15,745 nucleotides of DNA from positions 1 through 15,745 of the forward strand of contig USFC01000034.1 of the NCBI GenBank assembly GCA_900553865.1, written 5' to 3'. Below, one piece after another: positions 1 through 6,907 of this stretch. The first letter of the stretch is position 1, and each line of letters starts with the position of its first letter. The notes under the pieces were generated by a model, which worked only from the letters and a program-made list of their open reading frames with translations, did no database searches and was not told the DNA's origin. Made by a program: the position numbers and the translations under genes. This stretch comes from an uncultured Clostridium sp. (lineage in GTDB: Bacteria; Bacillota; Clostridia; TANB77; CAG-508).

Positions 1-96
1 ACATATATGTTTATTGTATGTGACCAACCTTATATAAAAAAAGAAACTATAGATAAATTTATAAATCAATTTGTAATAATCAAATGTTCGTTTTAA
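1..96 (+). CDS. C-terminal fragment of a MobA-like nucleotidyltransferase (partial, possibly truncated)
   Basis: The first reading frame is open from the window edge to a TAA at 94-96 and gives 31 residues. It contains YMFIVCDQPYI followed by KKETIDKFI. This matches the segment of MobA/MocA-like NTP transferases where a beta strand ends in the metal-binding Asp (here in CDQP), followed by a helix starting with Thr-Ile. In the family another 60-100 residues normally follow, including a GNP segment. Here the frame stops about 14 residues after the helix starts, so the gene is probably truncated or frameshifted. Its start is outside the window. It is the only plus-strand coding sequence in the left 6 kb. 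The family call rests on a short match. Confidence 0.4.
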   Translation, partial: TYMFIVCDQPYIKKETIDKFINQFVIIKCSF

Positions 97-131
97 GATT
101 TTTTACCAAACAAAATTTTAAAATCTTTAAT

Positions 132-140
132 TTGTAATTT
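132..140 (-). repeat. AAATTACAA spacer motif, copy 1
   Basis: Exact copy of the nonamer found after most minus-strand units (minus-strand AAATTACAA). Here it lies downstream of the HAD pseudogene rather than beside an intact stop codon. Confidence 0.45.
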
Positions 141-143
141 TTT

Positions 144-174
144 TAATTTTAATTTAAATTTTAAATTAAAATTA
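144..174. repeat. All-AT perfect palindrome, 15-bp arms
   Basis: Arm TAATTTTAATTTAAA (144-158) is mirrored exactly at 160-174 around a single T at 159. It contains only A and T. It could extrude as a cruciform, but sequence this AT-rich produces such palindromes readily, so function is unproven. Confidence 0.4.
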
Positions 175-561
175 TTTTATTAAATTATATAGTTTATATT
201 TTTTCTAAAAATAATTTTAGAACATTGCACAAAATATTTTATACCTATTTTTCTATTTTTTGGTTTTTAATATTTATTTACATTGTATATATCTGAAAAT
301 AAGACTCTTCCCCCTACTCCACCTTTTTTTATTAAATCTAGTAAATTTTATGCTTTTTTGTTCAAGTTTAAGCTATTTAAATATTTTATCAATTTAATGT
401 TCAAATAATTTTTATCTTTAATTATAAATTTGTTTTTCAATAATTTTTTATAATTTCTGATCTTCTATCTAAATTTTATATAAAATCTTCAAAATGCCTA
501 TTTCTCCATATTTGCCGTATTTTGCAGACAACAAACTATATGACTGTTTTATTAAAATGCC

Positions 562-859
562 TTAAAAGCGATTCTCGTAAGCCATTATTTTAGGCTTTTT
601 AGAGATTACTTCAGCATCTGCAGATAATTATAGAACTTGCATATATATAACTAAAATTTTCATAAACAACTTCTATAGCATCTTCTCTTGATATATAACC
701 TGTATCAATTAAAGCGTTTCCTAACCATTCTGGAGAGTTTATTATGTTTTTTAAAATAAATTTTTGTTCTATCTTATTACTCGTAAATTTTTGTAAAACT
801 TCTTTAATATTAAAGTTTAAAATTACATTTCCTATATCAAATATTATATTTTTTATCAT
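562..859 (-). pseudogene. Broken HAD-superfamily hydrolase
   Basis: The frame starting at 859 encodes MIKNIIFDIGNVILNFN, the motif I strand of YihX-type HAD phosphatases (IIFDxGNVL). A helical cap-like segment ending near SREDAIEVVYENF follows. The start at 859 is chosen because AGGAG lies 8 bases upstream; upstream ATGs sit on or before this site. The frame ends at a TGA at 611-613, after about 80 residues, where the family has about 200. In the next frame (562-621) the sequence continues as ADAEVISKKPKIMAYENRF and then TAA. This resembles the motif III region with its conserved Lys (KP followed by YE). The Rossmann middle with motif II and the acidic motif IV are missing. I read it as an internal deletion plus frameshift, and the product cannot be active. 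Confidence 0.6.
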
Positions 860-928
860 ATTCATTTCTCCTACAATTTTTTCGTATTTATTTTCCAACT
901 TGGGCATGTAATTAAAATTTACCTCATA

Positions 929-1040
929 TTAGGCAATATTTATATAATAAATCCTTTGTGACTTCTTTTTTTCTTTAAATTTTATAATACTTGTGTCTGC
1001 TATTGTATATTTCCAGGCATATGATTTATCTGGACTTAAA
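929..1040 (-). pseudogene. Gene remnant with chagasin-like core
   Basis: One frame reads LSPDKSYAWKYTIADTSIIK, then a Lys-rich tail, ending in TAA at 929-931. The YxWKYxIxDxSIIK pattern resembles the conserved core of chagasin/I42-type cysteine protease inhibitors and related secreted beta proteins (GYxWxYxxxD). There is no start codon or ribosome binding site. The upstream end runs straight into the terminator of the XRE gene, so this can only be a remnant. The family assignment is a pattern match over about 20 residues and may be wrong. Confidence 0.25.
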
Positions 1041-1078
1041 AAAATGTACTTATATTTTGTAATATAAGTACATTTTTT
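1039..1078 (-). terminator. Intrinsic bidirectional terminator of the XRE-zinc ribbon gene
   Basis: Perfect 17-bp inverted repeat (1039-1055 and 1062-1078) with a 6-base loop. A and T runs at the outer ends let it work in both directions. The gene's stop codon (1077-1079) overlaps the base of the stem. Confidence 0.85.
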
Positions 1079-1685
1079 ACTTACTTAAAGTCTTTCTTTG
1101 CCAACTTTTCTTGTTACATTTTGGACATTTCATATATCGTGTAGTTCCAGAATGCATTACAAAATATACTTGGCTATATTTTGGTACATATTTATAATGA
1201 CATTTTTGGCATTCATAATAACCTGTTTCTGTTTCTATTTTTAATGCAAATGAAATACCTATTATTAAAAGAATAAATGCTAATATAAATAATACTATTT
1301 TCGCTATATTGTTCTCTGCTAAAAATGATGTAACAAAAATTAGTATTAAGAAAGATATTGCCGAACTAAATCCAATCACATTTTCATACATCATTAATTT
1401 TTTATTTTGCATTTCTTCCTTTTGTGCCATTTCTAATAATGTTTTTTCTGCAAATTCATTATAATTATTCATTTCAATCAACTCCCCACATAATAATTCA
1501 TTTACACTTATTTTAAGTTCATTACATAAATAAAGCATTATTGATGAATCAGGCATTCCTTTTCCGTTTTCCCATTTAGATATAGCTCTATCTGTAATGT
1601 TTAATTTCTCTGCAAGTTGCATTTGAGTTAAATTATTCTTTTTTCTACATTCAGCTATAAATTTTCCAATTTTAATCTGATTCAT
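1077..1685 (-). CDS. XRE-family regulator with membrane segments and C-terminal zinc ribbon
   Basis: The 202-residue protein opens with a Cro/C1-type helix-turn-helix (about residues 5-65: KIGKFIAECRKKNNLTQ, then AISKWENGKGMPD). About 35 linking residues follow, then two hydrophobic segments (about 105-145). The C-terminal tail has two CxxC pairs (ECQKC and KCPKC, about 20 residues apart), a likely zinc ribbon. The start at 1685 is preferred to an in-frame ATG at 1703, because that one lies on the AGGAGG site. Membrane-tethered XRE proteins with a C-terminal zinc ribbon are common in clostridia but have no well-established target. A 1701-1816 spacer with a large dyad lies just upstream, and autoregulation is plausible. 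The remnant at 3117-3205 is a decayed relative. Confidence 0.85.
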   Translation of the reverse strand: MNQIKIGKFIAECRKKNNLTQMQLAEKLNITDRAISKWENGKGMPDSSIMLYLCNELKISVNELLCGELIEMNNYNEFAEKTLLEMAQKEEMQNKKLMMYENVIGFSSAISFLILIFVTSFLAENNIAKIVLFILAFILLIIGISFALKIETETGYYECQKCHYKYVPKYSQVYFVMHSGTTRYMKCPKCNKKSWQRKTLSK

Positions 1686-1700
1686 ATCATTTACCTCCTT

Positions 1701-1816
1701 CAAATTAAGTGTAAATTATTATCTAAAAAAAGTACACAGCCTAATCGTTGAGTGTGGTATTTTTCTTTATCAACGATTAGTTGAATTGTTATAATTTGTG
1801 TGATAACTTGTAATTT
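1701..1816 (-). promoter_or_regulatory. Spacer element with long dyad, T-run and AAATTACAA end
   Basis: On the minus strand this reads AAATTACAA, then an 11-bp perfect inverted repeat (CTAATCGTTGA ... TCAACGATTAG; plus 1741-1751 and 1770-1780) with an 18-base loop. Ten bases later comes a run of seven T, then GATAAT (a possible -10 at 1718-1723), then TAATTTG just before the ribosome binding site. The order of parts matches the repeats at 10469-10552 and 12749-12829. The dyad may terminate the acyltransferase transcript, or may be an operator for the XRE regulator. The loop is long for a terminator. Confidence 0.55.
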
Positions 1817-1826
1817 CTCGCTATCA

Positions 1827-2999
1827 TTAACATGACTCTTTCTCAACTTTATTCAAATAGAAATTATATATTTTATTGTTTGCTATATTCATAAGTTTAG
1901 CTAATATTATGCTTAATCCAATTACTAGAATAGCATATAAATAATCAACTCTACAATAAAAGCGAGGATTTCTCAATAAATACATAACTAATCCATGATA
2001 TAAATAAATTTCAAAAGATATATTTCCCAAAAAAGTAAATACCTTATCATTTAATCTCACTTTTTTTAATATAGTAAACAATACAAAAAGTAATGCTATA
2101 CAAATAATATTCATATTTATAACAGGAATAGGCTCTCTCATTATATCGTCTGCTAGATCTGTATCGTTTATTATATCCATAATGGCATATCCACTTGTGA
2201 GGAATTGAATCCCTATTATTGCAAATAATATAATTGAAAGCATAATTGCATATCTAATTATTTTATTTTTGTCTTTTAATGTTATTGCATATTTTTCTTT
2301 ATAACTTGCCCAATATATACCTATAAAAAATGCAAAACAAGAATTGACCCACCAATTATTAAAACCTAAAATATTATTAACAACTATGCAATATAAAATA
2401 GTTCCACCAAATACTGCAATATTTATCTTTTTTTTCTTTTTTAGACACTTAGCTGATAAATAAAAAACTACATATAAAATAATAATTGCTAACACATACC
2501 ACGAAAATCTTGCAACTGGCTCTCCTTCAACTAAAGAATTAAAAATTTTTCTAGGTGTTAATTGTCCAGTTAATAGATATGCTAAAATAGTAAATATAAT
2601 TGCTATTATATATGGTATAACTATTTTCATTATTCTTTTATTCAAAAAGTCTTTTAGATAATTTTCTTTTTTTAGATAGCTTGTCATTAGTCCATATCCT
2701 GAATAAAAGAAAAATGCTGAAACTGCAATAACTCCTACTATTGTAAATACTTTAAGTAGAATTGTGTCTTTTATATAAATAGACAAGTGGTGTATTATTA
2801 TCAATAATGCCAATAGTCCCTTTATTTTATTACTATTGTATTTATCCAATACATCATTGTTTGCATTAAAAATAGATTTTCTTTTTATTATTAGGCATAT
2901 AATTCCTATTAAAAATATTATATCTACTATGTTAATATTAAATATTGCAACATCATTGGGTAATGGATAAATACTGTCTGATTTTATTGTTGGTAACAT
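1827..2999 (-). CDS. Acyltransferase-3 family integral membrane protein (OafA-like)
   Basis: A 390-residue protein with about ten hydrophobic segments. After a first segment (about 22-38), residues 58-72 read KIKGLLALLIIIHHL, the family's N-terminal hallmark in which an Arg/Lys-Gly and a His about ten residues later are conserved. FFFYSGYGLM (about 97-106) is also typical. These enzymes move acyl groups from acyl-CoA onto sugars of cell-surface polysaccharide, peptidoglycan or lipids at the cytoplasmic membrane. Length and layout fit a complete enzyme. AGGAG lies about nine bases before the ATG. The gene stands alone between two XRE loci, one intact and one decayed. The substrate cannot be read from the sequence. 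Confidence 0.8.
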   Translation of the reverse strand: MLPTIKSDSIYPLPNDVAIFNINIVDIIFLIGIICLIIKRKSIFNANNDVLDKYNSNKIKGLLALLIIIHHLSIYIKDTILLKVFTIVGVIAVSAFFFYSGYGLMTSYLKKENYLKDFLNKRIMKIVIPYIIAIIFTILAYLLTGQLTPRKIFNSLVEGEPVARFSWYVLAIIILYVVFYLSAKCLKKKKKINIAVFGGTILYCIVVNNILGFNNWWVNSCFAFFIGIYWASYKEKYAITLKDKNKIIRYAIMLSIILFAIIGIQFLTSGYAIMDIINDTDLADDIMREPIPVINMNIICIALLFVLFTILKKVRLNDKVFTFLGNISFEIYLYHGLVMYLLRNPRFYCRVDYLYAILVIGLSIILAKLMNIANNKIYNFYLNKVEKESC

Positions 3000-3009
3000 A
3001 TACTTTGTT

Positions 3010-3068
3010 CTCCTATTACTACTAATAAATACATATTAAAGTAAGCGATAACTTACTAATTGTAATTT
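3010..3068 (-). repeat. Short spacer element with hairpin and AAATTACAA end
   Basis: On the minus strand AAATTACAA (3060-3068) is followed by a small hairpin AGTAAG-loop-CTTACT (3040-3057), then TTTAATATG and TTAGTAGTAATAGGAG. The order (motif, hairpin, T-rich tract, TAGTAAT, ribosome binding site) matches the larger spacers, in shortened form. Confidence 0.45.
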
Positions 3069-3116
3069 ATAGTTATCAACTATACTTATTTTTCAATTTT
3101 CTTATATACTCTATCT

Positions 3117-3205
3117 TCAACATATATCATCATTTGATTCTTCTTGTGTTATATTTTTTCATTTCTACATTGTGCAATAAATTTTCCTATTTTTACTTGA
3201 GCCAT
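3117..3205 (-). pseudogene. Stump of an XRE-family regulator
   Basis: An AGGAGG site precedes an ATG at 3205 that encodes MAQVKIGKFIAQCRNEKI and then TAA (3149-3151). This is close to the start of the intact regulator at 1685 (MNQIKIGKFIAECRKKNN). A single-base shift just before that stop continues as ITQEESNDD, the next part of the helix-turn-helix, before TGA. Everything after that is gone. It follows the metallophosphoesterase gene and may still be transcribed from upstream. Confidence 0.75.
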
Positions 3206-3292
3206 AATAATTACCTCCTACAATAAGGATAGTATATTTTATAAATTTTGTCTTTACCATAGATGTAGAATACAATATAGGATGTTTGTTAA

Positions 3293-4108
3293 TCATCTTA
3301 ATTTTATAACTGCAATCTCTGGTCTATTAAATAGCCTTATACTGATTGGATAATTCCCAAGTCCACTTGATACATATAAATAAGAATTATTTATACTATA
3401 TAATCCTTTAATATAATTTGTTTCTACATTTAATCCTTTTTGTACTATTTCTGGAAACCATATTCCTCTATTTATTATTACACCTAAAAATGGAAGTCTA
3501 ACTTGTCCTCCATGTGTATCTCCACATAATGATAAATCAATTCCAAATTGTTCAAATTCTTCAAAGTTTGAAATATGTGCTAATAAAATGTTGTACTCTT
3601 CTTTATTAATTTCAAAAGCATTTTTCAAATCAAAAGTTGCTGAATAGTACTGATTTGTTATACCATATAAATTTATTTTTGTATTTTTTATGGCTATTGT
3701 TTCTTTTTTATAATCTAAAACATTTACTTCGTTATCTTTTAAATTTTGTATGAATTTTTCATCACAATCATGTTCTCCATTTACAAAATATACTTTATAT
3801 GATTTTGCTAGTTCTTGGAGTAGCTTTAAAGCTATTTGTTTGCCTTTTTCATCTTTTGCTGTATACATATCTCCTGTTACACAAATAATATCAGGTTTTT
3901 CTTTTTTTATTTTTTTAATAAGTTCTTTGTTATTTCTTCCAAATGAACTTCCATGCAAATCTGATATTTGAATTATGGTTATTTCATCTACTATTTTTTC
4001 ACTTTCTATTATTTCATAATTAGTTTTAATTGTAAATGTATTAAAATACCATATTATCAAACCTGCACATATTATTATTATTAAAATAATAAATTTTTTC
4101 TTTTTCAT
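3293..4108 (-). CDS. Membrane-anchored calcineurin-like metallophosphoesterase (YkuE-like)
   Basis: The 271-residue protein has an N-terminal membrane anchor (about 5-22) and then the metallophosphoesterase fold. Motifs in order: SDLHG (Asp50, His52), TGD (Asp80), NGEHD (110-114), LLAH (His178), CGDTHGGQVRLP (195-206), and a C-terminal GLGNYPISIRLFNRPEI that is typical of YkuE-type enzymes. Two metal ligands differ from the usual GNHE/D and GHxHGGQ: Glu112 replaces Asn and Asp197 replaces the first His. The family hydrolyses phosphoesters, probably outside the membrane here; the substrate is unknown. It starts 7 bases after the histidine kinase stop with its own GAGGT site, so it is the third gene of the two-component operon. 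Confidence 0.85.
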   Translation of the reverse strand: MKKKKFIILIIIICAGLIIWYFNTFTIKTNYEIIESEKIVDEITIIQISDLHGSSFGRNNKELIKKIKKEKPDIICVTGDMYTAKDEKGKQIALKLLQELAKSYKVYFVNGEHDCDEKFIQNLKDNEVNVLDYKKETIAIKNTKINLYGITNQYYSATFDLKNAFEINKEEYNILLAHISNFEEFEQFGIDLSLCGDTHGGQVRLPFLGVIINRGIWFPEIVQKGLNVETNYIKGLYSINNSYLYVSSGLGNYPISIRLFNRPEIAVIKLR

Positions 4109-4115
4109 TTTTACC

Positions 4116-5216
4116 TCATTTACTTAATTCTATATAAAACTCAATAAATTCATTGTCATTTTTAGCATAAATTTTTCCATTATGTAGTTCAATAATTTGC
4201 TTTGTAATTGCAAGTCCTAATCCTGCTCCCCCTGTGCTAGATGTTCTTGATTCATCTGCTCTATAGAATTTATCAAATATTTTTTCCAATTTGTATTCTG
4301 GAATTTTATCTCCTTTATTTTTAAATACAATTTCTATTTTATCTTCATATTCTTTTATATCTATTTTTATAGTTGTATTTAGATAACTATAATTAATAGC
4401 ATTCTTTAATAAATTTCCAAATGCTCTTGCTAACTTGTCTCCATCTCCCATAAATTGAATAGCTTTCGGCTTATTTAAAATACATTCTAACTTTTTTTCT
4501 TGTAACATTGGATAAGATTCTTCTACAAGCTGTTCTAACAAAAATACCAAATCTATATTTTGTTTAGTAATAGGCATTGATTGTAAATTATATCTTGTAA
4601 TATCAAAAAATTGATTTGTAAGTTCTTCTAATCTTAAAGATTTTTTTAATGCTATATCCATATATTTCTTTTGCAAATTTTCAGGTATTTCTTTTTCATC
4701 AGTAAGCAAAGTTAAATATCCTATAATTGATGTGAGTGGTGTTTTTAAATCATGTGCCATATACATTATTAAGTCATTCTTTTTTTGCAATGCTTCTTTT
4801 GCCTTATTTTGATTTGACACCAAATCAACTCTTATATTGTTCAATTTGCTTTCTAATAGTATTAAATCATTTGATAACTTTACTTCCTTCTCTGGTTCTT
4901 TTATTATCTGATCCATAGCTTTTATTATTTCTACCATATTATTACTTGTATTTCTGATAACAAAAAAAGATATAATTGCAAATATTACTAAATATGTAAT
5001 TCCAAGTAAGATTATCTTATTTGCTACGCACCAATAGTATATATCTCTATTTACACTTGCTAAACTGTCTGCTAGTTCATCATTATACACTCCATCTATT
5101 AATACTGAAAATAATATAATCGCACCTAAACTATATAATAATATTTTTATGACAGATTTTCTTGCTATACTATTTTTTAATTTTATAAATTTCTCATTTT
5201 TCAATTTTATATCCAA
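4116..5216 (-). CDS. VanS-type sensor histidine kinase
   Basis: A 366-residue kinase with two membrane helices (about 21-41 and 67-88) flanking a short 25-residue extracellular loop. A HAMP-like linker follows, then the H-box YMAHDLKTPLTSIIGYL with phospho-acceptor His145. The N-box is NLLKNAINYS, and the G region reads FYRADESRTSSTGGAGLGLA, which is very like VanS. The small sensor loop suggests detection within or close to the membrane. It overlaps the response regulator gene by 23 bases, so the two are translationally coupled. The longest frame uses TTG at 5216, directly next to GGGGAG. TTG at 5204 has better spacing, so the start is uncertain by four codons. No vanH, vanA or vanX genes are in the window, so vancomycin resistance should not be assumed. 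Confidence 0.88.
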   Translation of the reverse strand: MDIKLKNEKFIKLKNSIARKSVIKILLYSLGAIILFSVLIDGVYNDELADSLASVNRDIYYWCVANKIILLGITYLVIFAIISFFVIRNTSNNMVEIIKAMDQIIKEPEKEVKLSNDLILLESKLNNIRVDLVSNQNKAKEALQKKNDLIMYMAHDLKTPLTSIIGYLTLLTDEKEIPENLQKKYMDIALKKSLRLEELTNQFFDITRYNLQSMPITKQNIDLVFLLEQLVEESYPMLQEKKLECILNKPKAIQFMGDGDKLARAFGNLLKNAINYSYLNTTIKIDIKEYEDKIEIVFKNKGDKIPEYKLEKIFDKFYRADESRTSSTGGAGLGLAITKQIIELHNGKIYAKNDNEFIEFYIELSK

Positions 5217-5877
5217 CTCCCCATACTGTTTTTATAAATTTAGGATTTTTTGTATTTTCTTTTAACTTTTCTCTTATTCTTCTAATATGCACCATTACCG
5301 TATTATTATTTTCTAAATATTTTTCTTTCCATACTTTTTCAAATAGTTCTTCAGAACTTACTACATTTCCTCTTTTTTGTGCCAAATATAATAATATATC
5401 AAATTCCATAGGTGTTAATTCAATTTGCGTTTCATATAACCTGCAAATATGCTTATCTTGATCTATTTCTAATCCATTTATATAAATAATATTTTCTTCG
5501 CTTTTTTCATTGTATTTTGTATATCTTCTATATGCAGATTTTACTCTTGCAATTAATTCCAATGGGTTAAATGGTTTTGTAATATAGTCATCTGCTCCCA
5601 AAGTTAAGCCTTGTATTTTATCTTTATCTTCAATTTTGGCAGTTAGCATTATTACTGGAAAGTTGAGTCCTTTATCTCTTATCATTTTACATATTTTAAA
5701 TCCATCAACATCTTTTATCATTACATCTAAAATAGCAAAGTCTAATTTTTGACTTTCTATACAATTTATTGCTTCTTTTGCATCGTAAAATTTAAAAACA
5801 TTGTAATTCTCATTTTTTAAATAAACTTCCACTAAATCTGCAATTTCTTTTTCATCATCTAATACTAAAATATTCAT
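5194..5877 (-). CDS. VanR-type OmpR-family response regulator
   Basis: A 227-residue protein. The receiver domain (about 1-115) has the acidic pair Asp7/Asp8, phospho-acceptor Asp51 (FAILDVM), Thr79 and Lys101 (ITKPFNP). The C-terminal winged helix (about 130-226) carries LTPMEFDILLYLAQKRGNVV and the recognition-helix segment NTVMVHIRRIREKL, ending in TVWGVGYKIEK. All catalytic residues are present. Overlap with the kinase identifies its partner. A strong ribosome binding site precedes the ATG at 5877, and a promoter lies at 5903-5931. The divergent C39-like peptidase gene and the operon itself are the natural targets, because a TTAAG direct repeat of OmpR-type spacing lies between them. Confidence 0.9.
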   Translation of the reverse strand: MNILVLDDEKEIADLVEVYLKNENYNVFKFYDAKEAINCIESQKLDFAILDVMIKDVDGFKICKMIRDKGLNFPVIMLTAKIEDKDKIQGLTLGADDYITKPFNPLELIARVKSAYRRYTKYNEKSEENIIYINGLEIDQDKHICRLYETQIELTPMEFDILLYLAQKRGNVVSSEELFEKVWKEKYLENNNTVMVHIRRIREKLKENTKNPKFIKTVWGVGYKIEK

Positions 5878-5902
5878 TTTTCCCCCTCATTTCTGTTTCA
5901 AT

Positions 5903-5931
5903 ATTTTATCATAATTTTTTAATATTTCCAA
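5903..5931 (-). promoter_or_regulatory. Sigma-A promoter of the two-component operon
   Basis: Minus strand TTGGAA, 17 bases, TAAAAT, with TG one base before the -10 (extended -10). Confidence 0.6.
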
Positions 5932-5945
5932 CACTCTTATTGATT

Positions 5946-5961
5946 TTAAGGAAATGTTAAG
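5946..5961 (+). promoter_or_regulatory. Putative response regulator box: TTAAG direct repeat, 11-bp spacing
   Basis: TTAAG occurs at 5946-5950 and 5957-5961 (TTAAGGAAATGTTAAG), exactly one helical turn apart, as in OmpR/PhoB-type boxes. An inverted copy lies at 5978-5982. The box sits between the two divergent promoters, so it could serve the operon, the peptidase gene or both. Confidence 0.55.
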
Positions 5962-5981
5962 ATTTATTTAATTATTTCTTA

Positions 5982-6010
5982 AAACTTATTTTTATTCTGA
6001 GTTTTATACT
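5982..6010 (+). promoter_or_regulatory. Weak promoter of the C39-like peptidase gene
   Basis: TATACT at 6005-6010 is a good -10, but the hexamer 17 bases upstream is AAACTT, a poor -35. This fits dependence on an activator such as the neighbouring response regulator. Confidence 0.45.
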
Positions 6011-6043
6011 AGAAATATATTAAAAGAAAAAGGAGAAAGTAAA

Positions 6044-6793
6044 ATGAAGAAAAGAAAAATATTAATGTTATTAATAATAATTTTGGGAATGTTTATATTT
6101 TTTAGAAATATCTCATTTAATAATATCTCTTATAGATTAAATAAATTTGTTTCTAAAATAACTAATACTTCAGAATATAAAACAATAAAGCAAGATATAA
6201 ATAAAAATTATTCTGGAATTGGTCAAGAAAAAGTAAAAAATAAAGATGGCTATTTTACTACATTTACTACTATTGAAAATCATAAAAAAACTTATATTGA
6301 ATATAAACAAAATACTGATTCTTCTTGGAGTAATAATCAATATTGGGGTGGTACTATGGCAGAAAATGGCTGTGGCATCACTGCACTTGCAATTATTTTG
6401 AGTGGATATGACCAAAAATATACTCCTGAAGATCTTAGGCAAAAGTATTATCCTGTGTTAGATTATGACACACTTTCAAAAGAGTTATCTAATACATTTA
6501 ATATTAAAAATACGGATTTTTATTATGATAATGTTCATTTATCTAAAGAAAAGTTACAAGAGCATTTAGAAACAAACCGACCTATTTTAGTTTGTGTATG
6601 GAATCAGCCTCATGATAATCGTTGGACAACTAGCTCACATTATATGGCTTTACTAGCAACAGATAATAATGACATGGTTTATATTTCTAATCCTAATGGT
6701 GGAAAAAATGATAGTAAAAGTTCAGGTTGGTACAAGTTCAAAGAGATAACTCCTTATATCGCAAAAGCTTTATATATAGAAAGTTATAATTAA
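6044..6793 (+). CDS. Secreted or anchored C39-like papain-fold peptidase
   Basis: The 249-residue protein begins with KKRK and a hydrophobic segment (about 5-20) without a clear cleavage or lipobox site, so it is likely membrane-anchored facing outward. The C-terminal half matches the Peptidase_C39_2 type of papain-like fold. A Gln in IEYKQ (Gln89) may be the oxyanion residue. ENGCGITALAIILSGY carries nucleophile Cys110, SSHYMALLA carries His199, and YISNPNGG carries Asn216, completing a Cys-His-Asn triad. Related proteins cleave peptides or cell-wall bridges. It is the only gene diverging from the VanR/VanS-type operon, with a weak -35 and a TTAAG repeat upstream, so it is a candidate target. 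AAGGAG lies about 8 bases before the ATG. The substrate is unknown. Confidence 0.8.
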   Translation: MKKRKILMLLIIILGMFIFFRNISFNNISYRLNKFVSKITNTSEYKTIKQDINKNYSGIGQEKVKNKDGYFTTFTTIENHKKTYIEYKQNTDSSWSNNQYWGGTMAENGCGITALAIILSGYDQKYTPEDLRQKYYPVLDYDTLSKELSNTFNIKNTDFYYDNVHLSKEKLQEHLETNRPILVCVWNQPHDNRWTTSSHYMALLATDNNDMVYISNPNGGKNDSKSSGWYKFKEITPYIAKALYIESYN

Positions 6794-6815
6794 AAGACAG
6801 CAAAAAGCTGTCTTT
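6793..6815 (+). terminator. Intrinsic terminator of the C39-like gene
   Basis: AAAGACAGC, five-A loop, GCTGTCTTT: a perfect 9-bp stem starting at the stop codon, followed by T-rich sequence. Confidence 0.8.
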
Positions 6816-6870
6816 ATTCGTATTTTTCATAATTATAATAATTTATTTTTCTCTATAAAAAATCACCAAA

Positions 6871-6879
6871 TTGTAATTT
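6871..6879 (-). repeat. AAATTACAA spacer motif
   Basis: Exact copy 28 bases after the stop of the second radical SAM gene. On the minus strand it forms CAAATT-AC-AATTTG, followed shortly by six T, so it may act as a weak terminator. Confidence 0.5.
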
Positions 6880-6907
6880 GTATTTTTGAATATTTATTTA
6901 AAAATTA

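Larger units (their letters stand above)
97..561. other. Gene-free AT-rich stretch
   Basis: No frame here resembles a protein on either strand. It holds one copy of the recurrent TTGTAATTT motif (132-140), an all-AT palindrome (144-174) and long T/A runs. It lies between two decayed genes, so it is probably further decayed sequence. Confidence 0.5.

Noticed and set aside
3750..3971. Plus-strand frame of 73 residues inside the phosphoesterase gene
   Set aside because: Antisense shadow of a well-supported gene. No ribosome binding site or recognisable protein features.
3293..6793. Vancomycin resistance cluster
   Set aside because: The regulators resemble VanR and VanS, but no vanH, D-Ala-D-Lac ligase, vanX or vanY gene is in the window.
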